Shown here in pieces: positions 20,748-29,132 of a stretch of DNA of 48,961 nt. Position 1 is the first letter of the stretch. Each line of letters opens with the position of its first letter. The notes beneath the pieces were generated by a model. The model did not search any database, was not told where the DNA came from, and saw only the letters and a list, made by a program, of their open reading frames with translations. The position numbers were made by a program, and so were the translations under genes. The DNA is taken from positions 1 to 48,961 of the IMG/VR virus record IMGVR_UViG_3300018080_000249; one strand, given 5' to 3'. This DNA comes from a virus.

Positions 20748-22393
20748 TGCACACCTTATTAGAAGAGATGGGCAAACGAATTGCATCTGGCCTCGTGAGG
20801 AAGTCTATTACGACTACTTCACGTTGGGCGGAGCAGTATCGTATCATGGGACAGCCATATCCTGGCCCTTGGAAATTTGATCACCATCCTTGGTGCCGTG
20901 AGATGCACGATTGCACCGTTGATATGGTAGGTCAGAAGGGTGCGCAGCTAGGCTTTACAGAGACGGCTTTGAATAAAGTTTTCTTCACTATAGACGTGCA
21001 TGGTGGTAACGTGCTGTATATACTACCAGCTAGCACGCCGGATGCTACAGACTTCTCAACATCGCGTTTCGACCCTGCTCTGGAGGCTTCCGACCATCTT
21101 AAGAGTCTTTTCTCAGATGTTAAGAACATTGGGCACAAACGAGCAGGGCAGGCTAATCTGTTCATACGTGGTTCAAGGAGCCGCAGCCAGCTCAAGTCAA
21201 TACCCGCCGGGCTCCTGATTTTTGATGAGGTTGATGAAATGGTGCAGGAAAACATTTCTCTTGCTTTCGAACGAGCTTCGGGGCAGGTAATTAAACAGAA
21301 ATTCCTTTTGTCAACCCCCACAATTAATGGGTATGGTATTAATGCTTACTATCAAGATAGCACTCAGGCAGAGTTCTTTTTCCAGTGCCCTTCCTGTGGA
21401 CGTTGGACACGGTGTCAGTTCCCTGAGTCTTTAGTTATAACAGCTGACTCGTTCAATGATCCTAAGATTAGAGATTCTCATCTTATTTGCCGTGAGTGTA
21501 AGGCTATATTATCACATGAGGGTAAAGTAGACTGGCTGAAAACAGGGAAATGGGTCGATGCGAAGCCTGATATGCCTTATAAGGGCTTCCATGTCTCTCA
21601 GCTCTATTCTATGACGATGACACCGGCCGAAATTGCTATAGCGTATTTGAAATCAATGACGAATGCGGCTGATGAACAGGAGTTCTACAACTCAAAACTC
21701 GGCCTCACCCACACTGTAGAGGGCGCTAAGATCACGGACGAAGATATTGATGCTTGTATCTCGGATTTCGTTATGTTTGATAGGGGTGTCAAGAGTTTCA
21801 CGACGATGGGTGTGGATATTGGCAAATATCTGCACTACGAAATCGTGGAATGGCGCATCCCTCCGCATAAGCCTACTCCAGATATCAACTTGATGGCTAA
21901 GGGTCGTGTATTAAAGGTTGGAAAAGTGACGGAGTTTGGGCAACTGCATGGTTTGATGCGGCGTTTCAAGATTGGTTTCGCCGTTATTGATGCACAACCG
22001 GAACGAAGGAAGGCGCTTGAGTTTGCAGAAGTGTATGGCGGTAGGGTGAAGGTTTGTTTCTATGGTCGTGGTATCAATGGGAAGTTGATTAAGGTTCATG
22101 CTGAGACAGAACACTCTATCACCGTGGACCGTACTTCATGGCTTGATCTTTCTTTAGGGAGGTTTTTCAACAGGTCTATACGCCTCCCCAAGGATTTACC
22201 GCTTGAGTATCGTGAGCATATTAAGGCTCTGGTGCGCGTCTATAAGAAAGATCCGGATGGTAATCCTATTGGTATGTATGTTAAGGCCGATAATGATGCG
22301 GACCACTATGCACACGCACGTAACTATGCTGAGATAGCTCTGCCTTTGGGTCTATCCTTAGGTAAGTCACAGAGCATAAGGAGAGCGCCGTGA
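20747..22393 (+). CDS. Terminase large subunit, GpA type
   Basis: 548 residues. It packages DNA into the prohead: an N-terminal ATPase and a C-terminal nuclease. The GpA-like nucleotide site is MVGQKGAQLGFTE (about residues 60-72), Walker B is LLIFDEVDEM (about 155-164), and STP (about 190) resembles the coupling motif. A zinc ribbon lies at about residues 213-250 (CPSC, then CREC), a GpA hallmark. TTMGVDIG (about residue 352) gives the first nuclease Asp. Its ATG overlaps the stop of the basic-peptide gene, and the portal gene overlaps its end. Confidence 0.93.
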   Translation: MHTLLEEMGKRIASGLVRKSITTTSRWAEQYRIMGQPYPGPWKFDHHPWCREMHDCTVDMVGQKGAQLGFTETALNKVFFTIDVHGGNVLYILPASTPDATDFSTSRFDPALEASDHLKSLFSDVKNIGHKRAGQANLFIRGSRSRSQLKSIPAGLLIFDEVDEMVQENISLAFERASGQVIKQKFLLSTPTINGYGINAYYQDSTQAEFFFQCPSCGRWTRCQFPESLVITADSFNDPKIRDSHLICRECKAILSHEGKVDWLKTGKWVDAKPDMPYKGFHVSQLYSMTMTPAEIAIAYLKSMTNAADEQEFYNSKLGLTHTVEGAKITDEDIDACISDFVMFDRGVKSFTTMGVDIGKYLHYEIVEWRIPPHKPTPDINLMAKGRVLKVGKVTEFGQLHGLMRRFKIGFAVIDAQPERRKALEFAEVYGGRVKVCFYGRGINGKLIKVHAETEHSITVDRTSWLDLSLGRFFNRSIRLPKDLPLEYREHIKALVRVYKKDPDGNPIGMYVKADNDADHYAHARNYAEIALPLGLSLGKSQSIRRAP

Positions 22394-24138
22394 GCTTAAA
22401 TGTGAAAAATATCAGGCACCCTGATTATGAATCAATGATCATCCTTTGGGGAAAGTATCGTAAAACTTTCACAGGTGGTCAATGTTTCATCAATGCCTAT
22501 TTGAAGCCCTTTAGCTCTCGTGAAGATAACACGGATTTCAGTATCCGTAAGTCTTTGACCTATGCTCCAGCACATGCCAAGGCGGCTGTGATGGAGGTCA
22601 AGAATGCTATCTTCCAGCGTATGCCTGATATCAAGCGCAATGCTGGTACAAAATCGTACAAGGATGCTGTTGCTGGCCGTAATAATGGTGTTGACCGCGA
22701 TGGCAATACGATGGATAGCTTCATCGGTAGAAAGGTTCTACCTGATCTCCTCTCTATTGGGAAAATAGGCATCTACATCGATAGGCCGAGGCTCCCTGAG
22801 AATGCCGATAAGCGTGATACCGACCAGAATCCTCCCTACCTTTACACTTATGCAGCGGAGGATATCCTCAGTTGGAGCATGGATGAAGATACTCAACAGT
22901 TGACGGCACTCCTTCTGTGCGACACGGTGGATGATGTTGATTTCGATACTGGCCTCGTGATAGGCACCATAACACAGTATCGCCATCTTCAACTTACTGA
23001 GGCTGGTGTAGCTGTCACTTATTATGATAAGGATGGCAAGTCTAAGGGTGGTGAAGTCATTGCCTTAACGGCGATACCTTTTGTAATCATGGAGATTTCG
23101 CACAGTCTCCTCACGGATATTGCTGACTATCAGATTGCACTTTTGAATCTTGCGTCCTCAGATATCAACTATGCAATCAAGAGCAACTACCCGTTCTATG
23201 TTGAGCAGTTTGATCCTGTATCCGATCAGGTCTATGTGCGACAGGCTTTTGATGAGTCAACATCAGATGATCCAGAAGCATCTGGCGAGGGTACGGCAGG
23301 TGAGGCTGCTGATGCGGCAACAGCCAAGAATCCCACTATCAGGGTGGGTGTTGCACAGGGTCGCCGTTATCCTAAGGACCTAGAGGCCCCTAGCTTCATT
23401 GCTCCTCCTACGCAGCCTCTCAAGGCTAGTATGGAGAAGCAGGAGCAGATGAAGACTGAGATTTTGCAACTTCTCAATTTGGCGATATCGACACTTAAGC
23501 CTACTCGGGCTTCCGCTGAGTCAAAGCGTGAAGATGCTCGCGGACTTGAAGCTGGCCTCTCATATATTGGAATGGAACTTGAGTACGGTGAACGCCAGAT
23601 TCAGAAAATCTGGGCGATGTATGAGCAGGAGGATATTAATTCCTCTGTTGCCTATCCCCGGAATTACAGTCTGCGCTCAGAAGAGTCACGACGTAAGGAA
23701 GCTAAGGAGCTTCTAGATGAAATGCCCAAGCTCCCCTCCAAGATGGCACAGAAAGAGCTCGCGAAGGAAGCTGCTGAGATTCTTCTTGGGCATCGTATCA
23801 GTGATGAAGACCTAGACAAAGTGCTCAAGGAAATCGACGATGCCAAGGTCATTGTCATTGACCCCGAAGTCATTGATATGGACCTTGAGAATGGCATCGT
23901 GAGTGCTAAGACTGCAAGTGAGGCTCGACTCTATCCTGAGGGTGACGTAAAGTTAGCACAGGCTGAACAGGCCAAACGTGCAGCAGCCATCGTAACAGCA
24001 CAGTCAAATACGGCTGCAAGGGGAGCCAGAGATTTAGACCCTGATCCTGATAAGTCTGGTCCCGATGAGAAAGAGGTCTCACGTAATAATGACTTAAAGG
24101 CTGAAAATCGTGACCGCACCCGCGGGAAGGGTAAATAA
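22390..24138 (+). CDS. Portal protein (DUF4055 type)
   Basis: 582 residues from GTG 22390, overlapping the terminase stop (GTGA). The start NIRHPDYESMIILWGKYRKTFTGG fits the DUF4055 portal pattern 'HPEYxxMxxxWxxxRxxxxG'. The long middle holds TYAPAHAKAAVMEVKNAIFQRMPDI and the C-terminal half is Lys/Glu/Ala-rich helical (clip and barrel). The portal forms the twelve-part ring at one head vertex and docks the terminase. Position between terminase and connector supports it. Confidence 0.88.
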   Translation: MSLNVKNIRHPDYESMIILWGKYRKTFTGGQCFINAYLKPFSSREDNTDFSIRKSLTYAPAHAKAAVMEVKNAIFQRMPDIKRNAGTKSYKDAVAGRNNGVDRDGNTMDSFIGRKVLPDLLSIGKIGIYIDRPRLPENADKRDTDQNPPYLYTYAAEDILSWSMDEDTQQLTALLLCDTVDDVDFDTGLVIGTITQYRHLQLTEAGVAVTYYDKDGKSKGGEVIALTAIPFVIMEISHSLLTDIADYQIALLNLASSDINYAIKSNYPFYVEQFDPVSDQVYVRQAFDESTSDDPEASGEGTAGEAADAATAKNPTIRVGVAQGRRYPKDLEAPSFIAPPTQPLKASMEKQEQMKTEILQLLNLAISTLKPTRASAESKREDARGLEAGLSYIGMELEYGERQIQKIWAMYEQEDINSSVAYPRNYSLRSEESRRKEAKELLDEMPKLPSKMAQKELAKEAAEILLGHRISDEDLDKVLKEIDDAKVIVIDPEVIDMDLENGIVSAKTASEARLYPEGDVKLAQAEQAKRAAAIVTAQSNTAARGARDLDPDPDKSGPDEKEVSRNNDLKAENRDRTRGKGK

Positions 24139-24584
24139 TGAGTCAGTATGCAACTATAGCCGAAGCACAGGCTTATTTCAATGGCCGTCTCAATACGGAT
24201 CCTTGGGACGATGCCACAGACGATAATAAGAATAAAGCGTTGATAATGTCAACAACGCTTATTGATCGGCTCAATTATCGAGGGGAGAAAGCTGATTCAG
24301 ATCAAACGCTTCAGTTCCCGCGAGGGAATGACACAGCAGTACCGCAAGACATCAAGAATGCTTGCTCTGAGGTTGCATTAGCATTACTTGATGGGGTGGA
24401 CCCGGAAATGGAGTTTGAAAACCTGAGAATGAAGTCTCAGGCCTATGGGGTTGTCCGATCTACCTATGATACCAACAGGACTCCAGAACACTACGTGGCC
24501 GGAATACCGAGCAGTCTTGCTTGGCGATTCTTGAAGCCATATTTGCGTAGTCCGTTCACTGTTGATCGTCATAGGGTGTCCTAG
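24138..24584 (+). CDS. Head-tail connector / adaptor protein
   Basis: 148 residues; ATG overlaps the portal stop. ATIAEAQAYFNGRLNTDPWDDATDDNKNKALIMSTTLIDRLNYRGEKADSDQTLQFPRG is the pattern of the DnaT-like/gp6-type head adaptor family ('A...A..Y...R.....W.......K..AL..A...ID.L...G.......FPR'). These proteins bind under the portal and close the head. The location after the portal is consistent. Confidence 0.75.
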   Translation: MSQYATIAEAQAYFNGRLNTDPWDDATDDNKNKALIMSTTLIDRLNYRGEKADSDQTLQFPRGNDTAVPQDIKNACSEVALALLDGVDPEMEFENLRMKSQAYGVVRSTYDTNRTPEHYVAGIPSSLAWRFLKPYLRSPFTVDRHRVS

Positions 24585-24592
24585 GAGGAATC

Positions 24593-25441
24593 ATGTTCAA
24601 GTATCAAAAGTTTTTCAAGCCTGTTTATGAGGGCGATGGTGATGGCGCTGGTGGCGCTGGTGGCGCTGGTGGTGCTGGTGGTGCTGGTGGTGCTGGTGAT
24701 GCTGGTGGTGCTGGTGGCGCTGGTGGCGCTGGTGGCGCTGGTGACGCTGGTGCTAAGACCTTTACGCAGGAGCAGGTTGACAGCATCGTGGGAAATGCTA
24801 AAAAGGCTCTTATGGAGAAGAACTCCGGCCTTATGTCTGAAATTGAAGCCCTCAATCAGAAGTCTAAACTGACCGCAGCCGAGACGAAGCGGCTGGAAGA
24901 AGCAAACGCAGAACTCAGAAAAGCGAACATGACCGCAGAACAGCTTAAAGCAGAAAATGAGAAGAAACTTAAGAATGATTTTGATGCACAGATTTCAGAA
25001 CTGACAGCAGATAGGGATAAGTGGAAGAACAGTTTCACCAACTCAAGCATTGAGCGTGCTATTGTAGACGCCGCAGCAGCCAACGATGCGTTTGTCCCCG
25101 CGCAGGTCGTTGCAATATTGCAGGGTAAGACGCGCCTTGTGGAAGATACCGATGACGAAGGTAAGCCCAAGGGTGTCTACACTCCCAAGGTGACCTTTGA
25201 GGACACCGATAAGAGTGGTAAGCCGGTTACTCTTGAACTCTCCGTTAAGGATGCGGTCAAGAGGATGACTGAGATGGACAGTTACCTGAATCTGTTTAAG
25301 GGTAAGGGTTCAGGCGGTATTGGTGGATCAAACAAAGGCGGGGGTGGCAAAGGCGGAAAGATGACTCATGCTGAAGCTGCTGTCCATTTCAAGGACGATC
25401 CCGCTGGATATCAGAAGTGGCGTAAGGATAATCCTCTTTAG
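24593..25441 (+). CDS. Scaffold protein with Gly/Ala-rich linker
   Basis: 282 residues, ATG 24593 after AGGAGGAATC. Residues about 18-58 are a GAGGAG low-complexity linker coded by near-perfect GGTGCTGGTGGC repeats. Residues about 75-160 are a Lys/Glu/Ala coiled coil (KSKLTAAETKRLEEANAELRKANMTAEQLKAENEKKLK), as in phage scaffold proteins. The end is Gly/Lys-rich. Location just before the coat gene is typical. The N-terminal KFFKPVY is shared with the coat protein. Confidence 0.8.
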   Translation: MFKYQKFFKPVYEGDGDGAGGAGGAGGAGGAGGAGDAGGAGGAGGAGGAGDAGAKTFTQEQVDSIVGNAKKALMEKNSGLMSEIEALNQKSKLTAAETKRLEEANAELRKANMTAEQLKAENEKKLKNDFDAQISELTADRDKWKNSFTNSSIERAIVDAAAANDAFVPAQVVAILQGKTRLVEDTDDEGKPKGVYTPKVTFEDTDKSGKPVTLELSVKDAVKRMTEMDSYLNLFKGKGSGGIGGSNKGGGGKGGKMTHAEAAVHFKDDPAGYQKWRKDNPL

Positions 25442-25451
25442 ATTGGAATCA

Positions 25452-26822
25452 ATGATGAGAGGTCTTAGCAAGTTTTTCAAGCCTGTCTATGCGAATGACA
25501 ATGACGCGCTCATTCCTGAGTTATGGGCTCAGGAAGCTCTCATGACGCTTGACGCAAATCTTCTGGCGGCAAACCTCGTTCACCGTGATTTCGAAGATGA
25601 AATCGCTGCATACGGTGATGTGGTGAATGCTCACAGGCCAGCTGACTTCACCATGAAGCGCAAGACGGATACGGATGAGGTCACGATTCAGGATGCGACC
25701 GCAGCGAACGTGCCGGTGCCTCTCGACCAGCATCTTCACACGTCCTTCATGATCAGGGATGGTGAAGAGAGTAAGAGCTTCAAGTCTCTTCGCGATATGT
25801 ACCTTGAGCGTGCACTCATGTCGATTGCTCAGGGTGTTGATCAGGTCGTGCTGTCTCAGGTGTATGAGTTCCTTGCGAACCTCAAGGGTCAGATTGGTAC
25901 TTCACTTACGGGTGCATCGCTTATTTCCGTTCGTGAGGCTTTCAACACCCTTAAGGCACCCATGAGCGGTAGGAATCTTGTCCTGACTCCGGGACAGGAA
26001 GGCGATCTTCTCAATGTCGATAAGCTTATTACCGCCGACAAGGTTGGTGATGAGGGTTCGGCGCTGCGCGAGGGTTCGCTTGGTCGTAAGTATGGCATCA
26101 ATATGTTCATGTCGCAGAATGCCCCGAGCATTGCGGCTGGCAACAGCACTGTGACGCCGGATGTTAATGGTGCACAGGTCGCTGGTACCACCGCGCTTGT
26201 AGTTGATGGCGGTGTTACGGTTGTGGCCGGTTCGTGGTGTACGGTTGCTGGCGATGATACTCCGCAGCTTATTACGGCTGTTGATGCTGACCCTGCCACG
26301 CAGCTGACCATTGAGCCGGGTCTGCGTCATGCGGTTGATGATGATGCGGTTGTCACTGTGTACTCGCCGGGTGCCATCGACCTTGTTGCTGGCTATGCTT
26401 CTGGTTACACGAAGGATCTGACGGTGGATGGTTTCACTGTTGCTCCTAAGAATGGTCAGCTCGTCAGCTTCAAGGCGGCGGGTGCCTATAAGTATGGCCT
26501 GCTCCCCACGCCTTCCACGACCGAAATCTTGCTTAACAGGGCGACGGATGAGGCTCTGGCGAACAATGACGTTGTTGCTATTGGTCCTAAGGGTGAGTAC
26601 GGTTTCGCGTTCCACCGCGATGCCATTGCCCTCGTGACGCGGCCTCTCGCTCTTCCGATGCCTGGGACTGGTGCTGCGGCGGCGGTTGCCAGTGGTGGCG
26701 GGCTGTCTGTGCGTGTTGTCATCACTTATGATGGTACTAAGCAGGGCCATCTGGTGACGGTTGATATCCTGTGCGGCGTGAAGACTCTTAACACGTCGCT
26801 TGGTGTGCCGCTCATTTCGTAA
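25452..26822 (+). CDS. Major capsid protein, P22-like coat with extra domain
   Basis: 456 residues if ATG 25452 is used (25455 is the alternative). The body ALIPELWAQEALMTLDANLLAANLVHRDFEDEIAAYGDVVNAHRPADF fits the P22 gp5-type coat family, and KSFKSLRDMYLERALMSIAQGVD suits the long spine helix. It is the only large, acidic, abundant-type protein between scaffold and connector genes. The N-terminal KFFKPVYANDND matches the start of the scaffold. The ribosome site (TTGGAATCA) is surprisingly weak for the most abundant virion protein. A strong hairpin follows the stop. Confidence 0.88.
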   Translation: MMRGLSKFFKPVYANDNDALIPELWAQEALMTLDANLLAANLVHRDFEDEIAAYGDVVNAHRPADFTMKRKTDTDEVTIQDATAANVPVPLDQHLHTSFMIRDGEESKSFKSLRDMYLERALMSIAQGVDQVVLSQVYEFLANLKGQIGTSLTGASLISVREAFNTLKAPMSGRNLVLTPGQEGDLLNVDKLITADKVGDEGSALREGSLGRKYGINMFMSQNAPSIAAGNSTVTPDVNGAQVAGTTALVVDGGVTVVAGSWCTVAGDDTPQLITAVDADPATQLTIEPGLRHAVDDDAVVTVYSPGAIDLVAGYASGYTKDLTVDGFTVAPKNGQLVSFKAAGAYKYGLLPTPSTTEILLNRATDEALANNDVVAIGPKGEYGFAFHRDAIALVTRPLALPMPGTGAAAAVASGGGLSVRVVITYDGTKQGHLVTVDILCGVKTLNTSLGVPLIS

Positions 26823-26833
26823 GGAGGCTATGG

Positions 26834-26859
26834 TGGGTGGGGACTCCGGTCCCCACCCA
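26834..26859 (+). terminator. Strong hairpin after the coat gene
   Basis: TGGGTGGGGA (26834-26843) pairs perfectly with TCCCCACCCA (26850-26859) around CTCCGG. It lies 11 bases after the coat stop. No T tract follows (TTAGGAG), so it may stabilise the coat mRNA or partially terminate. Confidence 0.6.
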
Positions 26860-26895
26860 TTAGGAGTTGCCCTGTTTCGCAAGGAACTATGACTA

Positions 26896-27330
26896 ATGTT
26901 CGATAACCTATTACGGCAGATTAAGATAATCGTCTACAAACTCAAGCGACAGTTCGGTTGCTCTGTCACTGTGGTCAGAATATCTAATCTTGTAAATAAT
27001 GTCGAGACAGGGAAGATGACGTTTGACAAGCAGGAAATTGTAGTAAGACGCGGAATTGTTGGGCCCGCGAAATTATTGCGGGATTTCGTATATGACCTAT
27101 CGTTCATTGCTGCTAATAAGAATTTCACTTACGGTGGTTATTTTGATGCCAGCGATAGGGCACTGATTCTTGACAGCAAAGATTTACCTAGTGGTTTCGA
27201 GCCTAACTTGGATGACTATGCGCTTGTCGACGAAGTGCATTATGCTTTCAAAGAGGTTCATCCACTTGCTAAAAAGTATGCCTGGGGTATGATACTTAAG
27301 CAGGTGGATGCTATCCCTACTGAGAGTTAG
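26896..27330 (+). CDS. Putative head-tail joining protein, 144 aa
   Basis: ATG 26896, after the hairpin. Mixed alpha-beta protein without recognisable domain. The VVRRGIVGPAKLLRDFVYDLSFIAANKNFTYGGYFD section and a C-terminal DDYALVDEVHYAFKEVHPL with an aromatic end suit neck or tail-completion proteins. The assignment rests on order: coat, this gene, tail completion, tail tube. Confidence 0.6.
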   Translation: MFDNLLRQIKIIVYKLKRQFGCSVTVVRISNLVNNVETGKMTFDKQEIVVRRGIVGPAKLLRDFVYDLSFIAANKNFTYGGYFDASDRALILDSKDLPSGFEPNLDDYALVDEVHYAFKEVHPLAKKYAWGMILKQVDAIPTES

Positions 27331-27338
27331 GGTGGGCA

Positions 27339-27815
27339 ATGCCTTTAGACCAGAATCTTCCTAGATGGATATTTGCTTCAGTATCGAAGCACTTTAATGC
27401 CAGGCGTCAAGGCATCCCTATGTTTATTGAGGGCCAGCTTCGTAAAACACGAACTGAGGAAGATTTCATAGAGCTTCGTGTTGATGGCCCCTATTATACA
27501 GAAATCAGTAAGGGTTTTTGGGATGTGTATATTGAAATCAATGTTCTAGTACAAGCGGCACAGGATCAAGCCGACTATCATCGTATCCACAAGTCGGTTG
27601 GTGTTGTAGCCGCAGCATTTACTCAGGCTATTTCAATCTTCAAGTTGGGCGATAACGTAGGCGATGACGATTCGCTCGTGGCTTGTCTGAAACTCCTCGG
27701 GGACAAGGAGAAGCGAGATCGCATTCAGATAAGTCATTTCGGGCAAGTCGAGCCGGAAACTGGTATTTTTCAAGCTACGGTTGAGGCTCACTATGAAGCA
27801 CAAATACGTGAATAG
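27339..27815 (+). CDS. Putative tail completion/terminator protein, 158 aa
   Basis: ATG 27339 after GGTGGGCA. PRWIFASVSKHFNARRQGIPMFIEGQLRKTRTEEDFIELRVDGPYYTEISKGFWDVYIEINVLVQ has the length and strand-helix order of the tail terminator family, which caps the tail tube before joining the head. It precedes the tube gene as in most siphophages. Sequence identity to a known family was not recognised. Confidence 0.6.
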   Translation: MPLDQNLPRWIFASVSKHFNARRQGIPMFIEGQLRKTRTEEDFIELRVDGPYYTEISKGFWDVYIEINVLVQAAQDQADYHRIHKSVGVVAAAFTQAISIFKLGDNVGDDDSLVACLKLLGDKEKRDRIQISHFGQVEPETGIFQATVEAHYEAQIRE

Positions 27816-27824
27816 GAGGCAGTA

Positions 27825-28370
27825 ATGAGACTCAAGGGAATTGTGGGTGAGATTTTCGAGCCCACTTACGCTCAGATTGACCTCAAGAATGCGACCCTTC
27901 GCATTAAGGATCGCGCTGGTACGAACCAGAATTCTATTGAGGTCACCATCGGTGAAGGTAATCTTACCTACACTGAACGTCGGAACATGGATTACACGCT
28001 TGACCGCGGGATTTTGGATGAAGTCCGCGAGGGCGATGAAGTCCCCATGGATGTCTCGCTTGACTTTGTGTGGGAGTACATCACTGGTGGTACGGCGACG
28101 GGTGCTGTGCCTACGGTCGAGGATGCTCTCAAGCAGATCAACGCGGCGGCAGCATGGGTATCAACGGACTCGGATGCTTGTCGTCCGTATGCTGTTGATA
28201 TCGAGATTGAGTATGCACCGACACCAGCAGCTTGTGGTGATAAGGAAGTTATCCTCCTTGAGGACTTCCGCTACGAGGAGTTGGCGCATGACCTTCGGGC
28301 TGGCACTGTTGCTGTCAGCGGACGCTGCAACAAGAAGACCGCGACTGTGACAAGGAGTGCGCAGTCGTAA
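27825..28370 (+). CDS. Major tail tube protein
   Basis: 181 residues, ATG 27825 after AGGAGGCAGTA. Beta-rich and acidic (LRIKDRAGTNQNSIEVTIGEGNLTYTERRNMDYTLDRGILDEVREGDEVPMDVSLDFVWEYITGG), with the typical 'legitimate' middle loop and DFRYEELAHDLRAGTVAVSGRC near the end, where tube proteins bring strands together. Strong ribosome site and location before the frameshifted chaperone support the call. Confidence 0.7.
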   Translation: MRLKGIVGEIFEPTYAQIDLKNATLRIKDRAGTNQNSIEVTIGEGNLTYTERRNMDYTLDRGILDEVREGDEVPMDVSLDFVWEYITGGTATGAVPTVEDALKQINAAAAWVSTDSDACRPYAVDIEIEYAPTPAACGDKEVILLEDFRYEELAHDLRAGTVAVSGRCNKKTATVTRSAQS

Positions 28371-28416
28371 TATTTCTAAACACCGTACCTACCGGGTAAA
28401 GTAGGGGAGAACTAAA

Positions 28417-28893
28417 ATGAAGATCGCAGGCAAGGTATTGGATGGTCCTCGTGAGGAAGTCATTGTTTTCCCTCGTGGTGAGGACGAAATTGTATTTAGG
28501 GCGAGGGCGGTTCTTGATTTCAATGATTTCGAGAAACTTTGTACTCCGCCTGAGCCACCCAAGAAGTTAGTACCCGGCGGTGCAGAGATAGCCAATCCTG
28601 ATGATAAGAAGTACCTTGAGGCTCTGGATGTTTTTGCCGCCAAGAAGTCTTCTTGGATGATTCTTAAGTCACTGGAAGCCACTGAGGGTCTCGAGTGGGA
28701 TACAGTGAATATGGACGATCCAGATACATGGGATAATTTCCGTGAGGATTTGAAGAACTCTGGATTCTCATTTGCGGAAGTTGCTCTCATTATGCAGACA
28801 GTCTCTACTGCCTGTGGTCTGAATCAGTCGAAGATTGAAGAAGCGACCAAGCGTTTTTTAGCTGGTCAGGCGGAAGCGCCAGAAAGCGTATAA
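28417..28893 (+). CDS. Tail assembly chaperone, zero-frame product (gpG-like)
   Basis: 158 residues from ATG 28417. The protein is helical and acidic, with no signal or membrane segment. It lies between tail tube and tape measure, the universal place of the gpG/gpGT chaperones that coat the tape measure during tail assembly. Near its end the codons TTT TTA lie in a T_TTT_TTA heptamer (28854-28860) and a -1 shift would extend it. The short form ends at 28893. Confidence 0.75.
   Translation: MKIAGKVLDGPREEVIVFPRGEDEIVFRARAVLDFNDFEKLCTPPEPPKKLVPGGAEIANPDDKKYLEALDVFAAKKSSWMILKSLEATEGLEWDTVNMDDPDTWDNFREDLKNSGFSFAEVALIMQTVSTACGLNQSKIEEATKRFLAGQAEAPESV
28854..28860 (+). other. Slippery heptamer T_TTT_TTA (-1 frameshift site)
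   Basis: The heptamer is in phase with the chaperone frame (zero frame CGT TTT TTA). The -1 frame is closed by a TGA at 28836-28838, 16 bases upstream, and open from there to TAG 29094-29096. A shift here gives an extended gpGT-like protein. Confidence 0.8.
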
Positions 28894-29096
28894 TTCCAAG
28901 ATTTCGTACTGAGGAATATGCAATCTGGCGGGCCTGTGAAAGACTCCGAATAAGGCCTCCTGACGTTAAGGAGAAGTGGGATGAAAACAGTAGCTGGATA
29001 CAAGCTATGGTCATCGCCTATAGCCAAGTTCGAGAGTATGAAGACGGCGAAGAGTACAAGGGTCTTCTACAGGCTGGTGGCCTCAGAATCAAGTAG
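28860..29096 (+). CDS. Tail assembly chaperone, -1 frame extension (gpT-like)
   Basis: Seventy-eight codons in the -1 frame (SWSGGSARKRIIPRFRTEEY... to LLQAGGLRIK) run from the slippery site to TAG 29094. The joined product would be about 226 residues, 28417 to 29096 with one base re-read. The IPRFRTEEYAIWRACERLRIRPPDVKEKWDENSSWIQAMVIAYSQVREYEDGEEY part has the pattern of the T-domain that recruits the tape measure in other siphophages. The extension has no start codon or ribosome site of its own, which supports frameshifting. Confidence 0.8.
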   Translation, partial: SWSGGSARKRIIPRFRTEEYAIWRACERLRIRPPDVKEKWDENSSWIQAMVIAYSQVREYEDGEEYKGLLQAGGLRIK

Positions 29097-29120
29097 GGAG
29101 GGGCTTTGCCCCTCCCTACT
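29092..29120 (+). terminator. 13-bp hairpin at the chaperone stop
   Basis: AGTAGGGAGGGGC (29092-29104) pairs perfectly with GCCCCTCCCTACT (29108-29120) around TTT. The -1 frame stop codon lies within the left arm. There is no T tract. It separates the chaperone from the next tail gene, whose ribosome site GGGAGG follows directly. Confidence 0.6.
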
Positions 29121-29132
29121 TGGGAGGCTCTA

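Noticed and set aside
24640-24755. GGTGCTGGTGGC repeats in the scaffold gene as a DNA-level functional repeat
   Set aside because: They are explained by the Gly/Ala linker they encode, in one continuous frame.
25902-26882. Minus-strand open frame of 326 codons opposite the coat gene
   Set aside because: The composition is Arg/Asn/Ser-rich, typical of antisense reading of a biased gene, and it begins across the coat terminator hairpin.
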